A stretch of 64,000 bases of DNA from Streptomyces zaomyceticus (lineage in GTDB: Bacteria > Actinomycetota > Actinomycetes > Streptomycetales > Streptomycetaceae): positions 1 to 64,000 of the forward strand of contig NZ_BNBZ01000022.1 of assembly GCF_014656215.1 (NCBI RefSeq), in the 5' to 3' direction. Shown here piece by piece: positions 34,121 to 43,975 of the stretch; the first letter of the stretch is position 1; each line of letters opens with the position of its first letter. The notes beneath the pieces were generated by a model that was given only the letters and a program-made list of their open reading frames with translations, made no database searches and was not told the DNA's origin. Position numbers and translations under genes: made by a program.

Positions 34121-35480
34121 GCCCGCCGGCGAGGGCCGTCGCCAGGGCGGTGGCCGGATCGCGGTCCGGCGGACCGGCCGGCGACCAGCGGGCCCCGGAC
34201 TTGAGGTACGGCCACCAGCGCCCGTCCTCGCCGAGCCGCAGCTGTGCCTCCGCGCCCACCACGGTCCAGCGCGCACCCGCCCGTCGCATCACGGGCCGCT
34301 CGTCGTCCTCCCAGGCCTCCGAGAGCCGGGTCCCGGCCCACATGAGCGCCTCGGTGTCCGGCGTCCACTCCTCCTCCAGTACGGCGAGGGCGGCGGCGCC
34401 CCCGAACCGCCATGCGCGCGTGGCCAGGTCCATCTCCGCACGCGTCCGCCCCGAACCGGAGGTGAGCCGTGCCGTGAGCCATGGCGCTGGGGAGTCCGAC
34501 GCGAGCCGCACGGCGTCCTGAGCGACCGTCAGCGGCGCGGCCGCGGCCCAGGATCCGCCGCCTGTACCGCCTGTACAGCCCGCGCCGCCCCCACCGGCCA
34601 TGAGCCCGCCCGGGGTGCCGCCGCCGAGCGCCTCCACGAGCATCCGGTGCGCGCGGTCCGACGCGTCCGAGGCGAGGAACTCGAGGGCCGCCGGGTCGAT
34701 CCCCGGCGCCGGTTCCGTCTCCGTGTCCAGGGACGGGGACCGGCCCGGCGCGTCCGGGGCGACCGGCGGGGCGGGCAACGGCGGCAGGAGGAACTCCGCC
34801 GCGTACGCCTCCTCGGCCGACACACCGGGCATCCCGCCGACACCCTCGGCGCCTTCGGCCTCCCGCGTGTCGTCCGTTCCCCGCCCGCCGCGCGCGGCAC
34901 GCGACGCGCTGCGTGCCTGCAGCTGGTCCAGGAGGGTGCGCTCACCGCGCCCCCGCATCAGGAGCAGCACGAACGGGTCCTCGTCGAGGAGACGAGCCAC
35001 CTGATAACAGAGCGCCGATGTGTGAGGACAGTGGTCCCAGGCCTCGCAGCCGCACTCCGGATCGAGATCGCCGATCCCCGGCAGCAGATCGAGACCGGCC
35101 GCCGCCGCGTCCTCCACCAGATGCGGCGGCATCTCGCGATCGAGGAGCGCCGCGATGTGTCCCGCGCTGTCCACGGCGAGGTCGAGGAGCCGTTCCCACT
35201 CCTCCTCCGAGAGCTCCCGCACCAGTACGTCGCTGCGGTACGCCGTGCCGTCGCGGTCCTTGACCACCGCCGTGATGCGGCCGGGCCGCACCGACACGGC
35301 GCCCACCGCGCCGGCCCGCGCCTGACGGCGTCCAGCCTTCAGCTGCTGGCCGTCGAGCGCCGTGTCCTCCAGGGCCTTGAGCCATGCCCGGCCCCACCAG
35401 GTCCGGGTGAAGGCCGCGCCCTGCGTGGGCGGCAGCGCCGCGAACGTCCGCTCGTCGCCCTCGTGTCCGTACCCGCTCAT
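34101..35480 (-). CDS. SWIM zinc-finger protein (chromosomal paralogue)
   Basis: 459 residues from ATG 35480, overlapping the SNF2 stop as ATGA. N-terminal FTRTWWGRAWLKALEDTALD, LKAGRRQARAGAVGAVSV, then SWIM ligands Cys143, Cys145, Cys151, His153 (CGCEAWDHCPH). The C-terminal 250 residues are Ala/Gly/Pro-rich with a Trp-rich end (WRFGGAAALAVLEEEW, WWPYLKSGARW). Works with the adjacent SNF2 ATPase. Its 3' end overlaps the convergent gene at 33047-34120 by 20 nt. Confidence 0.85.
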   Translation of the reverse strand: MSGYGHEGDERTFAALPPTQGAAFTRTWWGRAWLKALEDTALDGQQLKAGRRQARAGAVGAVSVRPGRITAVVKDRDGTAYRSDVLVRELSEEEWERLLDLAVDSAGHIAALLDREMPPHLVEDAAAAGLDLLPGIGDLDPECGCEAWDHCPHTSALCYQVARLLDEDPFVLLLMRGRGERTLLDQLQARSASRAARGGRGTDDTREAEGAEGVGGMPGVSAEEAYAAEFLLPPLPAPPVAPDAPGRSPSLDTETEPAPGIDPAALEFLASDASDRAHRMLVEALGGGTPGGLMAGGGGAGCTGGTGGGSWAAAAPLTVAQDAVRLASDSPAPWLTARLTSGSGRTRAEMDLATRAWRFGGAAALAVLEEEWTPDTEALMWAGTRLSEAWEDDERPVMRRAGARWTVVGAEAQLRLGEDGRWWPYLKSGARWSPAGPPDRDPATALATALAGGPTGAGG

Positions 35481-38400
35481 CCTTCGTCCCCCCGCAGTCG
35501 TACGAGCTCCGCCAGCTCGGCGTCGGTCAGTTCGGTCAGCTCCTGCGGGGTGTCCCCGCCCGTGCCGAGGACGGAGTCCGCCAGCTCCCGCTTGCGGTCG
35601 AGCATCGTCGCGATCCGGTCCTCGATCGTTCCCTCGGCGATCAGCCGGTGGACCTGCACCGGCCGGTCCTGCCCGATCCGGTACGCGCGGTCGGTTGCCT
35701 GGGCCTCCACGGCGGGGTTCCACCAGCGGTCGTAGTGCACGACGTGTTCTGCGCGGGTGAGGTTGAGGCCCGTACCGGCGGCCTTCAGGGAGAGGAGGAA
35801 GACCGGTACCTCGCCGTTCTGGAAGCGGGCGACCATCGCCTCGCGCTCGGCGACCGGCGTCCCGCCGTGCAGGAACTGGGTCCGCACGCCCCGTGCCGCG
35901 AGGTGGGCCTCCAGGAGCCTGGCCATCCCCACGTACTGGGTGAAGACCAGGGTGCAGGCGCCCTCGGCGAGGATCGTGTCGAGCAGTTCGTCGAGCAGCT
36001 CCAGCTTGCCCGAACGCCCCTCGATCCTCGGCCGTTCCTCCTTGAGGTACTGCGCCGGATGGTTGCAGATCTGCTTGAGACCGGTCAGCAGCTTCACGAC
36101 CAGACCGCGCCGCGCCATTCCGTCGGCCTCGGCGATCGCCTCCAGGGTCTCCCGGACCACCGCCTCGTAGAGACCGGCCTGTTCCGGCGTCAGGGAGACG
36201 GTACGGTCGGTCTCCGTCTTCGGCGGCAGCTCGGGTGCGATGCCCGGGTCGGACTTGCGGCGGCGCAGCAGGAACGGCCGGACCAGCGCGGCGAGCCGCG
36301 TGGCGGCTGCCGGGTCCCGGCCGCCCTCCACGGCGGCGGCGAACCGGGTCCGGAAGGCGCCCAGGCTGCCGAGCAGCCCCGGGGTGGTCCAGTCGAGGAT
36401 CGCCCACAGCTCGGAGAGGTTGTTCTCCACCGGAGTACCGGACAGCGCCACGCGCGCGCGTGCCCCGATGGTTCGCAGCTGCCTGGCCGTCGCCGAGTAC
36501 GGGTTCTTGACGTGCTGGGCCTCGTCCGCGACGACGAGTCCCCAGGTCCGCGCGGCGAGTCGTGGCGCGTCGAGGCGCATGGTGCCGTACGTGGTGAGGA
36601 CGAAGCCGCCGTCGGCGAGGTCCTCCAGGTCACGAGTGGCGCCGTGGAAGCGGCGCACCGGCGTACCGGGTGCGAACTTCTCGATCTCCCGCTGCCAGTT
36701 GCCCATGAGCGAGGTCGGACAGACGACGAGGGTGGGCCCCGCCGAGGCCGGGTCGGCCTGGCGGTGGAGATGCAGGGCGATGACCGTGATCGTCTTGCCG
36801 AGCCCCATGTCGTCGGCGAGGCAGCCACCGAGGCCGAGGGAGGTCATCCGATGCAGCCAGTCGAGACCGCGCAGCTGGTAGTCGCGCAGGGTGGCGGTGA
36901 GCGCCGGGGGCTGGGAGACCTCCGGCCGGCCCCCCTCGGGATCGGCGAGCCGCTCGCGCAGCCGCTCCAGCCAGCCGCTCGCCGCCACCTCGACGGTGTG
37001 GCCGCCGATCTCCGCGGTGCCGGTGAGGACGGCCGAAAGGGCGTCCACCGGAGTCACCTTGTGGTCCCGGTGGGAACGGGCCCTGCGTACCTCGGCCGGG
37101 TCGACGAGCACCCAACGGTCGCGCAGGCGCACGAGGGGCCGCCCGGCCTCGGCGAGCCGGTCGAGCTCGGCGCGGGTCAGCTCGTGGTCGCCGACGGCGA
37201 AACGCCAGTTGAAGCCGAGCAGGGCGTCGGCGGAGAGGAAGGAGGGGAGCCCGGAGGAGCGGTTCTCCTCGGCCTCCTGGGAACCGTCGGCCCCCGCGAA
37301 GTCCCCGGCCCCTCCCATGCGAGAGGCCGCTCCGAGTCCCTCGGGATTCTCGAATTCCCCGGTGGTTCCCCGCTGTTCGTCCGCCCCTCCGCCCACCGGC
37401 CCGATCACCGCGCTCGCGGTCATCCGGTCGGCGAGCTCGCGCGGCCAGTGGATCTGGACACCGGTCGCGCCCAGGGCCTGTCCCGCCGCGCCGAGCAGCT
37501 CCGCGACCTCCTCGTCGGCGAGTTCGACCGTGTCGGGGACGGCCGCCGTGAGGAGCGGGGCCAGCGGAGGCCAGGCACGAGCGGCGCGCCGGAGGGCGAG
37601 GAGGACGTCCATCCGGGCCCGGGGACCGAACGCGGCTCCGGTTCGGCCGGAGCCCGCCCACACCTCCGCGGCGTCCGCGACCAGGGTCGGGTCGGCGACG
37701 CCGTGCAGCTGCAGCACCGCACGGAAGGCGGGTGCCTCCTCCGACTCGGCGGTGAAGCCGGGAAGTTCGAGGCGGAGCGAGAGACGTACACCGGCGTCGT
37801 GCACCGCGGCCACGTCGGCGGCCCACGCCCGGTGCTCGGGAATCGTCCGCGGCGCGTCGGCGGCGAAGGCCGGCCCGTCGGCGGCGAGGGGAGCCGCCGG
37901 GGTACGGGGCAGGGTGTCCGCGACGGCGTCGGCGAAGGCGCGGAGCAGCGCCTCCGGTTCGGGCAGGAGCGGCGGCTCGTCCGACGACAACGGTACGGCG
38001 TGGGCGGTGGGCGGCATCGACGCGGCGAGCGCCCGCAGTTCGGCCAGCTCGGCGGGGCCGAGAGGGGCGGCCCGCCAGGCATCGACGTCGCCGGGGCTGA
38101 GACCCGGCAGGAGCAGGCCGCGTGAGACGAGGTCGAGGGCGAGGAGCGAGGCGGCACCCCAGAAGGCGCTCGCGGGTGACGCGGTGTCGGAGAAGCGGGC
38201 GCGGGCGAGCAGCGGCAGGGAGTCCCGTACGGAGAGGGTGAGCGCGGGAACGGTCACCGGCCGGAGACTCCCGGCGTCCACGACCGTGATGTCGACGCGA
38301 GGGGAAGGAAGGCCCGGGGTGGTGTCCGGGGCGGCACCCGGCGCGCCCGGCGTCGCGTCCGGCGCGTCCGGGTCGTGTGCGGTGCCGAGCGTGTCCGACA

Positions 38401-38548
38401 GGTCGTCACCTTCCGGTGACCAGAAGGCGATCCGGCCCGCGCGGGGTGGATCCGCGGGAAGGAAGACGGCGGAGAGGCGGGTGAGTGCGTGGGAGAGTTC
38501 CCGAGCGGGTTCGCGGGCGGAATCATCGGGTCCGTGCGACAGCGACAA
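35477..38548 (-). CDS. SNF2-family DNA-dependent ATPase/helicase (chromosomal)
   Basis: About 1023 residues. Motif I DDMGLGKT (about 580), DEAQ (about 675), SGTPVENN (about 704), QATDRAYRIGQDR (about 951), C-terminal helix TDAELAELVRLRGDEG. The SNF2-associated segment FAVGDHELTRAELDRLAEAG (about 455) matches the island paralogue. Start is uncertain: TTG 38548 has GAGGA six nt upstream, but TTG 38560 is also in frame. Coupled to the SWIM gene. Widespread in actinobacteria; likely role in DNA repair or chromatin-like remodelling, unproven. Confidence 0.88.
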   Translation of the reverse strand: MSLSHGPDDSAREPARELSHALTRLSAVFLPADPPRAGRIAFWSPEGDDLSDTLGTAHDPDAPDATPGAPGAAPDTTPGLPSPRVDITVVDAGSLRPVTVPALTLSVRDSLPLLARARFSDTASPASAFWGAASLLALDLVSRGLLLPGLSPGDVDAWRAAPLGPAELAELRALAASMPPTAHAVPLSSDEPPLLPEPEALLRAFADAVADTLPRTPAAPLAADGPAFAADAPRTIPEHRAWAADVAAVHDAGVRLSLRLELPGFTAESEEAPAFRAVLQLHGVADPTLVADAAEVWAGSGRTGAAFGPRARMDVLLALRRAARAWPPLAPLLTAAVPDTVELADEEVAELLGAAGQALGATGVQIHWPRELADRMTASAVIGPVGGGADEQRGTTGEFENPEGLGAASRMGGAGDFAGADGSQEAEENRSSGLPSFLSADALLGFNWRFAVGDHELTRAELDRLAEAGRPLVRLRDRWVLVDPAEVRRARSHRDHKVTPVDALSAVLTGTAEIGGHTVEVAASGWLERLRERLADPEGGRPEVSQPPALTATLRDYQLRGLDWLHRMTSLGLGGCLADDMGLGKTITVIALHLHRQADPASAGPTLVVCPTSLMGNWQREIEKFAPGTPVRRFHGATRDLEDLADGGFVLTTYGTMRLDAPRLAARTWGLVVADEAQHVKNPYSATARQLRTIGARARVALSGTPVENNLSELWAILDWTTPGLLGSLGAFRTRFAAAVEGGRDPAAATRLAALVRPFLLRRRKSDPGIAPELPPKTETDRTVSLTPEQAGLYEAVVRETLEAIAEADGMARRGLVVKLLTGLKQICNHPAQYLKEERPRIEGRSGKLELLDELLDTILAEGACTLVFTQYVGMARLLEAHLAARGVRTQFLHGGTPVAEREAMVARFQNGEVPVFLLSLKAAGTGLNLTRAEHVVHYDRWWNPAVEAQATDRAYRIGQDRPVQVHRLIAEGTIEDRIATMLDRKRELADSVLGTGGDTPQELTELTDAELAELVRLRGDEG

Positions 38549-38831
38549 CGCATTCCTCAAATTTGACTACCTGAAGTCCGAGCGGCCGAGGGTACCTGAC
38601 GCGAAACGGTGACGTCGCACTCGCCTCGCGTGATCCACACCACAGGGCCGCAGTGGTGGGGATCTCCCTACCCCCGGCCCCCGGCGCACCCCCGCCCGAG
38701 GGCGGGTGGTGACGTCATGGCTCCGGAGAGCCGGGAATCCGTACGTTCTCGGTAGGCGCCCACAGGCCGTACGAGCACGGAATCCGCACGAGTCGCCGCC
38801 GCCTCCCGACCGACAGAAACCGGAGCCCGCC

Positions 38832-39920
38832 ATGTCCCAGGCCACCATCCTGCCCCCGGCCGCCGCCCCCGCCCCGGCGCCCGGCCGCGCCAGGGGCGGC
38901 AGCGAGTTCACCCCGCTCCTGCGGACCGTCAGGGAACAGGGCCTCCTGGAACACCGCCCCGGCTGGTACGCCAGAGGCATCGCGGTCAACATCCTCGGCA
39001 TCGCCGCCGTGGTGGCCGGGATCGCCCTGATCGGTCCCTCCTGGTGGGCCCTCCCGCTGGCCCTGCCCCTCGCGCTGCTCTCGGCCCGGGTCGCCTTCGT
39101 CGCCCACGACGCCGGTCATGCCCAGATCACCGCGAACCGGAAGATCAGCCGGATCGTCCAGCTCGTCCACGCCAACCTCCTGCTCGGCATGAGCCGGGAG
39201 TGGTGGAACGACAAGCACAACCGCCACCACGCCCACCCCAACCACCTCGACAAGGACCCGGACGTCGCCGCCGACATCCTCGTCTTCGCGGAGCACCAGA
39301 CCACCGGCCGCAAGGGGCTGCGCGGATTCCTCACCCGCCACCAGGCCTGGCTGTTCTTCCCGCTGACGACCCTGGAAGGCATCGCGCTCAAGGTGTACGG
39401 GGTCCGGTCCCTGCTGGCGAAGGACGGCCCCTGCCGCACCCGGCGCGAGCGGCTCGTCGAAGGCGCGCTGCTCCTCACCCACTTCGCCGGCTACGCGGCC
39501 CTGCTGTTCACCCTCCTCACCCCGGTCCAGGCCCTCGTCTTCGCCCTCGCCCACCAGATGCTGTTCGGCGTGCACCTGGGCATGGCCTTCGCCCCCAACC
39601 ACAAGGGCATGGAACGGCCCGACGAACACGTGGACGGTGACAACTGGGGCCACCTGCGGCGCCAGGTGCTCACCTCCCGCAACATCCGGGGCGGCGCGCT
39701 GACCGACTGGTTCCTCGGCGGCCTCAACTACCAGGTCGAGCACCACCTCTTCCCGAGCATGCCGCGCCCCCATCTGCGCCTCGCCCAGCCGGCCGTCCGG
39801 GCCCACTGCGCCGCGCTCGGCGTCCCGTACACCGAGACCGGCTTCGTGGACTCGTACCGCCAGGCCCTCGGTCATCTCCACGAGGTGGGCGCGCCGCTGC
39901 GTTCCGAGTGGGCGGAGTAG
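38832..39920 (+). CDS. Membrane fatty acid desaturase
   Basis: Di-iron acyl desaturase (DesA3/delta-type). 362 residues with three His boxes: HDAGH (about 95), HNRHHAHPN (about 133) and QVEHHLF (about 302). Hydrophobic hairpins GIAVNILGIAAVVAGIALIG and LLFTLLTPVQALVFALAHQM flank them. ATG 38832 follows GGAG. Introduces double bonds into acyl chains to adjust membrane fluidity; electron partners are not adjacent. Confidence 0.93.
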   Translation: MSQATILPPAAAPAPAPGRARGGSEFTPLLRTVREQGLLEHRPGWYARGIAVNILGIAAVVAGIALIGPSWWALPLALPLALLSARVAFVAHDAGHAQITANRKISRIVQLVHANLLLGMSREWWNDKHNRHHAHPNHLDKDPDVAADILVFAEHQTTGRKGLRGFLTRHQAWLFFPLTTLEGIALKVYGVRSLLAKDGPCRTRRERLVEGALLLTHFAGYAALLFTLLTPVQALVFALAHQMLFGVHLGMAFAPNHKGMERPDEHVDGDNWGHLRRQVLTSRNIRGGALTDWFLGGLNYQVEHHLFPSMPRPHLRLAQPAVRAHCAALGVPYTETGFVDSYRQALGHLHEVGAPLRSEWAE

Positions 39921-40028
39921 GGTCGGGGCGGTCACGCACGGTGTGATCATCGGTTCGGCGGTCGTCCGCCGAACCGCCGGCGGGCGGCGCCCCGCCCGCC
40001 GGAGAGCGGAGAAGGGGAGGTCCTCGCC

Positions 40029-40574
40029 ATGAGCGACGGCACGGTCACCACGGTCAGCAGCAACGGCACGTACACGTTCACCAAGCCCAACCGGGAGGGC
40101 ATCACGCTCCTCGCCGGGCTCGGCGTGGAGGGCGACGTCCACGCGGGCGTAACGGTGAAGCACCGCTCCCGTGTCGCCCAGGACCCGACCCAGCCCAACC
40201 TGCGCCAGGTCCACCTCATCCACGCCGAGCTCTTCGACGACGTCGCGGGCGCCGGCTTCGACGTCGCCCCGGGCGACCTCGGCGAGAACGTCACCACCCG
40301 GGGGATCGACCTCCTCGGTCTGCCCACCGGCACCCGTCTGCACCTCGGCGCCGAGGCCGTCGTCGAGGTCACCGGGCTGCGCAACCCGTGCGCCCAGATC
40401 GACGCCTTCCGGCACGGACTGCTCAAGCAGGTCCTCGGCCGTGACGAGAACGGCGAGATCGTACGCAAGGCGGGGATCATGGGGATCGTCCTGAGCGGCG
40501 GGGAGGTGCGGCCCGGCGACCCGATCCGCGCCGAGCTCCCCGAGGGCCCGCACCGCCCGCTGGAAAGGGTCTGA
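40029..40574 (+). CDS. MOSC-domain protein
   Basis: 181 residues. The MOSC (MoCo sulfurase C-terminal) fold is shown by GVEGDVHAGVTVKHRSR, NLRQVHLIHAELF, PGDLGENVTTRGIDL and the conserved Cys in GLRNPCAQID. Such stand-alone proteins may carry sulfur or bind molybdenum cofactor, or reduce N-hydroxylated compounds. GGGGAGG precedes the ATG. Confidence 0.9.
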   Translation: MSDGTVTTVSSNGTYTFTKPNREGITLLAGLGVEGDVHAGVTVKHRSRVAQDPTQPNLRQVHLIHAELFDDVAGAGFDVAPGDLGENVTTRGIDLLGLPTGTRLHLGAEAVVEVTGLRNPCAQIDAFRHGLLKQVLGRDENGEIVRKAGIMGIVLSGGEVRPGDPIRAELPEGPHRPLERV

Positions 40575-40624
40575 CCGAGACAGCGGTGCCCTTCGGGGCG
40601 GGGCGGGGCGGGGCAGGGCAGCGC

Positions 40625-40725
40625 GGGGCCGGTCGGGACGAAGCGGCCCGGAGGCCGGGTGGGGCCGGCCGGGACGAAGCGGCCCGGAGGCCGGGTGGGG
40701 CCGGCCGGGACGGTGCGGCCCGGGG
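40625..40725. repeat. 36-nt tandem repeat, 2.8 copies
   Basis: Units at 40625-40660 and 40661-40696 differ at one base; a third partial unit ends near 40725. Each contains GGCCGG and CGGCCCGG inverted segments. It fills the gap between the convergent MOSC and esterase genes, preceded by GGGGC pentamers. Probably a structured terminator region. Confidence 0.8.
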
Positions 40726-40748
40726 CAGGAGCCTGTCGGAGCCCCGGC

Positions 40749-42125
40749 CTATTCCACGAGCGCGCAGGAGTTGACCACGTCACCGCTCGAGGGCCGCGCG
40801 ATCGTACGGTCCGCCGGCGGCCTCGTACCGTCCTCGACCCAGCGCGTCAGCGCGTCGAACGCGGAGCGGTAGCACGGCAGGATCGGACGCAACCGGTCGG
40901 GATACGTGTCGTACAGCCCGTCGGTGTGCGTCCCGTCCTGCACCGTGTAGTAGCGGTGCAGCGCACCCCGCCCCCGCGCGTCGATCATCCGCTCGTACAC
41001 GTCCGAGTCCGTGGCGATGGGCAGCAGGGTGTCCAGGTCGCCGTGGAGCGTGATGAGCGGCTTGCCGATCCGCCCGGTGAGCGCGATCTTCGCGACCGCG
41101 CGGTGGACGGACGCCGGCCGGGAGGCGTAGTCGTAGGAGGCGTCCGAGGCGCAGGGGGCGAAGATCTGCTCCACGGTCCCGCCGGCGGTGGTGCCGGGGC
41201 AGGCCGGATCGTACGAGGGGTCGAACTCGGCCCGGAAGATCTTCTGCGTCAGCCCCCAGTAGGCCTTCTCGTGGTACGGCCACAGGAAGCGCGAACCGGG
41301 CGCGAAGCCCGCCCCGATCAAGTCCTCGTCGGAGGCCCGCCCGAGTGATCTGGCCACGGTCACGGGCAGGCTCGTCAGGAGGTTGGGGCCGCGAGTGGTC
41401 CACAGCACGCCCTCCCAGTCGACCCCGCCGTCGTACAGCTCCGGCCGGTTCTCCAGCTGCCAGCGCGTCAGATAGCCGCCGTTGGAGATGCCCGTCATGT
41501 ACGTGGAATCCGGGGACCGGCCGTAACGCTGCCGCACGGCCTTCTTGGCGGCCAGTGTCAGCTCGGTCACCCGTCGGTTCCACTCGGCGACCGCGTCGCC
41601 CGGACCCCGTCCGTCGGTGAAGAAGTCCGGCCCCGTGTTGCCCTTGTCGGTGGCCGCGTAGGCGAAGCCCCGGGCGAGGACCTGGTCGGAGACGAGCGCG
41701 TCCGTGGAGTACTGCCGCCGGGTACCGGGCGCGCCGGTGACGACCAGCCCGCCGTTCCAGCGGTCGGGGAGCCGGATGACGAACTGCGCGTCGTGAGCCC
41801 AGCCGTGGGTGGCGTTCAGCCGGGAGTCGTCGGGGAAGTAGCCGTCGATCTGGACGCCCGGCACGCCCGAGGGGTTACGGGTCCCCAGGGCGGCGAGCCC
41901 GGCCTGGTCCGCCGTGTCGGTGTAGGGCGTGCCGGCCAGCCCGGCGGTCGTCAGATCGGTGAGACAGGCGGACTGCTGGTGCTCGGCGCCGGGGACCCGG
42001 AGCCGGTCCTGCCGCGCGCAGTGCGCGGTGGCGGGCTCCTCCGCCCCGGCGGGGCTCGCGGGGGCGAGGACGGTGACCCCCGTCAGAAGCGCGGCGAGCA
42101 GGGAGACGCCTGGGAACAGGCGCAT
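40749..42125 (-). CDS. Secreted tannase/feruloyl-esterase-like or 3HB-oligomer hydrolase-like protein
   Basis: 458 residues with a signal peptide (MRLFPGVSLLAALLTGVTVL, cleavage near PAGAEEP). Nucleophile elbow GISNGGYL, late acid/His in HGDLDTLLP and QDGTHTDGLYD, and an extra domain between. Multiple Cys suggest disulfides. Composition and motif order fit large secreted esterases of the tannase or 3-hydroxybutyrate-oligomer-hydrolase groups; I cannot tell which. ATG 42125 follows GGAGG; the region upstream holds a divergent promoter with the HD gene. Confidence 0.75.
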   Translation of the reverse strand: MRLFPGVSLLAALLTGVTVLAPASPAGAEEPATAHCARQDRLRVPGAEHQQSACLTDLTTAGLAGTPYTDTADQAGLAALGTRNPSGVPGVQIDGYFPDDSRLNATHGWAHDAQFVIRLPDRWNGGLVVTGAPGTRRQYSTDALVSDQVLARGFAYAATDKGNTGPDFFTDGRGPGDAVAEWNRRVTELTLAAKKAVRQRYGRSPDSTYMTGISNGGYLTRWQLENRPELYDGGVDWEGVLWTTRGPNLLTSLPVTVARSLGRASDEDLIGAGFAPGSRFLWPYHEKAYWGLTQKIFRAEFDPSYDPACPGTTAGGTVEQIFAPCASDASYDYASRPASVHRAVAKIALTGRIGKPLITLHGDLDTLLPIATDSDVYERMIDARGRGALHRYYTVQDGTHTDGLYDTYPDRLRPILPCYRSAFDALTRWVEDGTRPPADRTIARPSSGDVVNSCALVE

Positions 42126-42304
42126 GGTGGACCTCCGGTGGGACGACGGAAAGGGTGGGGCGCCACATCGTGCGGCGCGTCCCACCCGCCGGGCCATGTC
42201 CTGGGACCACATCTCGTTCCGTCGGCCTATGGGGGGCGCGGGATCGAGGCGGGGCCACCCAAGCCGTGGTCGGAGGCCTCCGACGCACTCATTACGCTGC
42301 GGGA

Positions 42305-42901
42305 GTGGACATTCCGTCGGCGGACGAGATACGCGCGATGCACCTGAGGCACGCACCGAATGAAGAGGCCTTCGAGCTCGTCTTCACCCACTGCGAGATC
42401 GTGTGGAAGGTGGCCGAGCGGCTGATCTCACGGGTCGGCTCGGACGTCGACGTGGACCTCGTGCGTGCGGGCTGTCTGCTGCACGACATCGGGGTGTACC
42501 GCCTCTTCGACTCCGAAGGGCGGCTGGACGGCCGGAACTACATTCGCCATGGGCTGCTGGGGCACGAGATCCTCACGGCCGAGGGACTGCCGGAGGTGGT
42601 GTGCCGGTTCTCCTCGTGCCACACCGGGGTCGGACTGACCAAGGAGGACGTGGTCCGCCAGGGTCTGCCGCTGCCTCCCGCCGACTACGTGGCGATCACA
42701 CGGGAGGAACGGCTGGTGATGTACGCGGACAAGTTCCACAGCAAGAGCACCCCGCCGAGGTTCCTCTCACCGGACACCTATGCCCGGTCCGTGAGCCGGT
42801 TCGGCCAGGACAAGGTCGTGGCGTTCGGGGCGCTCCGCACGATGTTCGGAGACCCGGAGCTCGACGAGCTCGCCGCCCTGTACGGCCACGCCCTGACCTG
42901 A
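42305..42901 (+). CDS. HD-domain phosphohydrolase
   Basis: 198 residues. HD pattern: THCEIVWKVAERL (His), CLLHDIGVYRL (HD), RHGLLGHEIL, SSCHTGVGL, and ADKFHSKS (Asp). Metal-dependent nucleotide phosphohydrolase or phosphodiesterase; substrate unknown. GTG 42305 is the most likely start, since upstream codons lie in the promoter of the esterase; no strong ribosome site. Confidence 0.8.
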   Translation: MDIPSADEIRAMHLRHAPNEEAFELVFTHCEIVWKVAERLISRVGSDVDVDLVRAGCLLHDIGVYRLFDSEGRLDGRNYIRHGLLGHEILTAEGLPEVVCRFSSCHTGVGLTKEDVVRQGLPLPPADYVAITREERLVMYADKFHSKSTPPRFLSPDTYARSVSRFGQDKVVAFGALRTMFGDPELDELAALYGHALT

Positions 42902-42962
42902 CGGCTCGCGTGCTCCTCGGGGTGGGCGAACGGTTCGACGGGGGAGGAGCCGTACGCGCGGC

Positions 42963-42998
42963 TCGGCAGGGGCAGGGGCAGGGGCAGGGGCAGGGCCC
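42963..42998. repeat. GGGGCA hexamer repeat
   Basis: About five tandem GGGGCA units between the HD gene and the convergent hypothetical gene. G-rich on the plus strand, so a G-quadruplex is possible. Confidence 0.7.
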
Positions 42999-43120
42999 GG
43001 GGTCCTGAGTCCGCCTCGGCCCGCCGTGACAGGCGGCCCGTCTGTCACGGCGGCCGTCACCGCGGACCTACGATCCGGGGGCCCGCCGTCAGGGCGACCC
43101 CACGTGCACCGCGCCACCCG

Positions 43121-43975
43121 TCAGGACGGGCGCACGGCCATCGCGTCGAGGGATTCGAGGAGCGCGGGAAGCCGGGGCCCCCGTGTCACGGGCAGTACCT
43201 CGCGCGGCAGCTCGTCGAGAAGGATGAACGCCATGTCGTCGGCCCTGGCCACGAAGGACCAGCCGGGGCCGTCCGCGCGGAGCATCCGCGTACCGGCGTC
43301 CGCACCCGGGGCGGACCGCACCCGGCCCACCGGCGGTGGGTCTTCCAGATAGCCGCGCAGCTCGTCCAGGGCCCTCCTGACCCCGGAGGACGGACCGCTG
43401 CCACTGGGTGCGGCCCCGGCGGCCGCGGCCCCGGTAACGGGGGCGGCCGGTCCCGCCGGGGCCGGGTCGTCGTCGCTCACCCGGGCGCGCCAGGCCGCCC
43501 ACTGCAGGGCCACCTCGTCGGCGCCGAGGCGTCGCTGGGCAGGTCCCCACTCCTTGCCGGAGGGCGGGACGAGCGGGGCGGGGTCACCCTCCTCCGGCGC
43601 GGGATCGTGCGGGGCCGGTACGCCCGGGGCGCGGCTTCGCACCGCCAGCGGCCAGCCCGGCAAGCCCGCCACCACCGTGCTTTCGTCGGGGGAGAGGTCA
43701 TAGGCCATGCCGCAGTCCCAGGAGGAGATGGCCACCGCGACAAGCGAGACGTCGTCGACGACGACCGTCCAGCGTGCCCCGAGACCGTCCTGGCCGAACA
43801 CGAGCCCGTACCCCTCCGCGTACGGCTGCAGCCCCAGCGTCGCGCAGGCCGCCGGGTAGTCGTCGCCGAGCACGCTCGGGAAACGCGCGGGTGTCAGCAG
43901 TGCCGCGGTCAGTACGAACAGGGCGTCGGCGTCGCCGACGGCCTCGGCCTCGGCGATCGGGTCCGTCCCAGCCAC
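43121..43975 (-). CDS. Conserved Streptomyces hypothetical protein
   Basis: 284 residues from GTG 43975, with GGGGAGG five to six nt upstream. Segments ALFVLTAALLTPARFPSVLG, GYGLVFGQDGLGARWTVVVD and SSWDCGMAYDLSPDEST suggest a globular N-domain; a Pro/Ala linker and a C-domain ending VTRGPRLPALLESLDAMAV follow. No membrane segment, no recognised family. Confidence 0.7.
   Translation of the reverse strand: MAGTDPIAEAEAVGDADALFVLTAALLTPARFPSVLGDDYPAACATLGLQPYAEGYGLVFGQDGLGARWTVVVDDVSLVAVAISSWDCGMAYDLSPDESTVVAGLPGWPLAVRSRAPGVPAPHDPAPEEGDPAPLVPPSGKEWGPAQRRLGADEVALQWAAWRARVSDDDPAPAGPAAPVTGAAAAGAAPSGSGPSSGVRRALDELRGYLEDPPPVGRVRSAPGADAGTRMLRADGPGWSFVARADDMAFILLDELPREVLPVTRGPRLPALLESLDAMAVRPS

Noticed and set aside
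34101..36407. 768-residue frame extending the SWIM protein upstream
   Set aside because: The extension is a shadow of the SNF2 gene; the ATG overlapping the SNF2 stop is the natural start.
40625..40725. Tandem repeat considered as CRISPR
   Set aside because: Units are directly adjacent with no spacers and no cas genes; simple tandem duplication.
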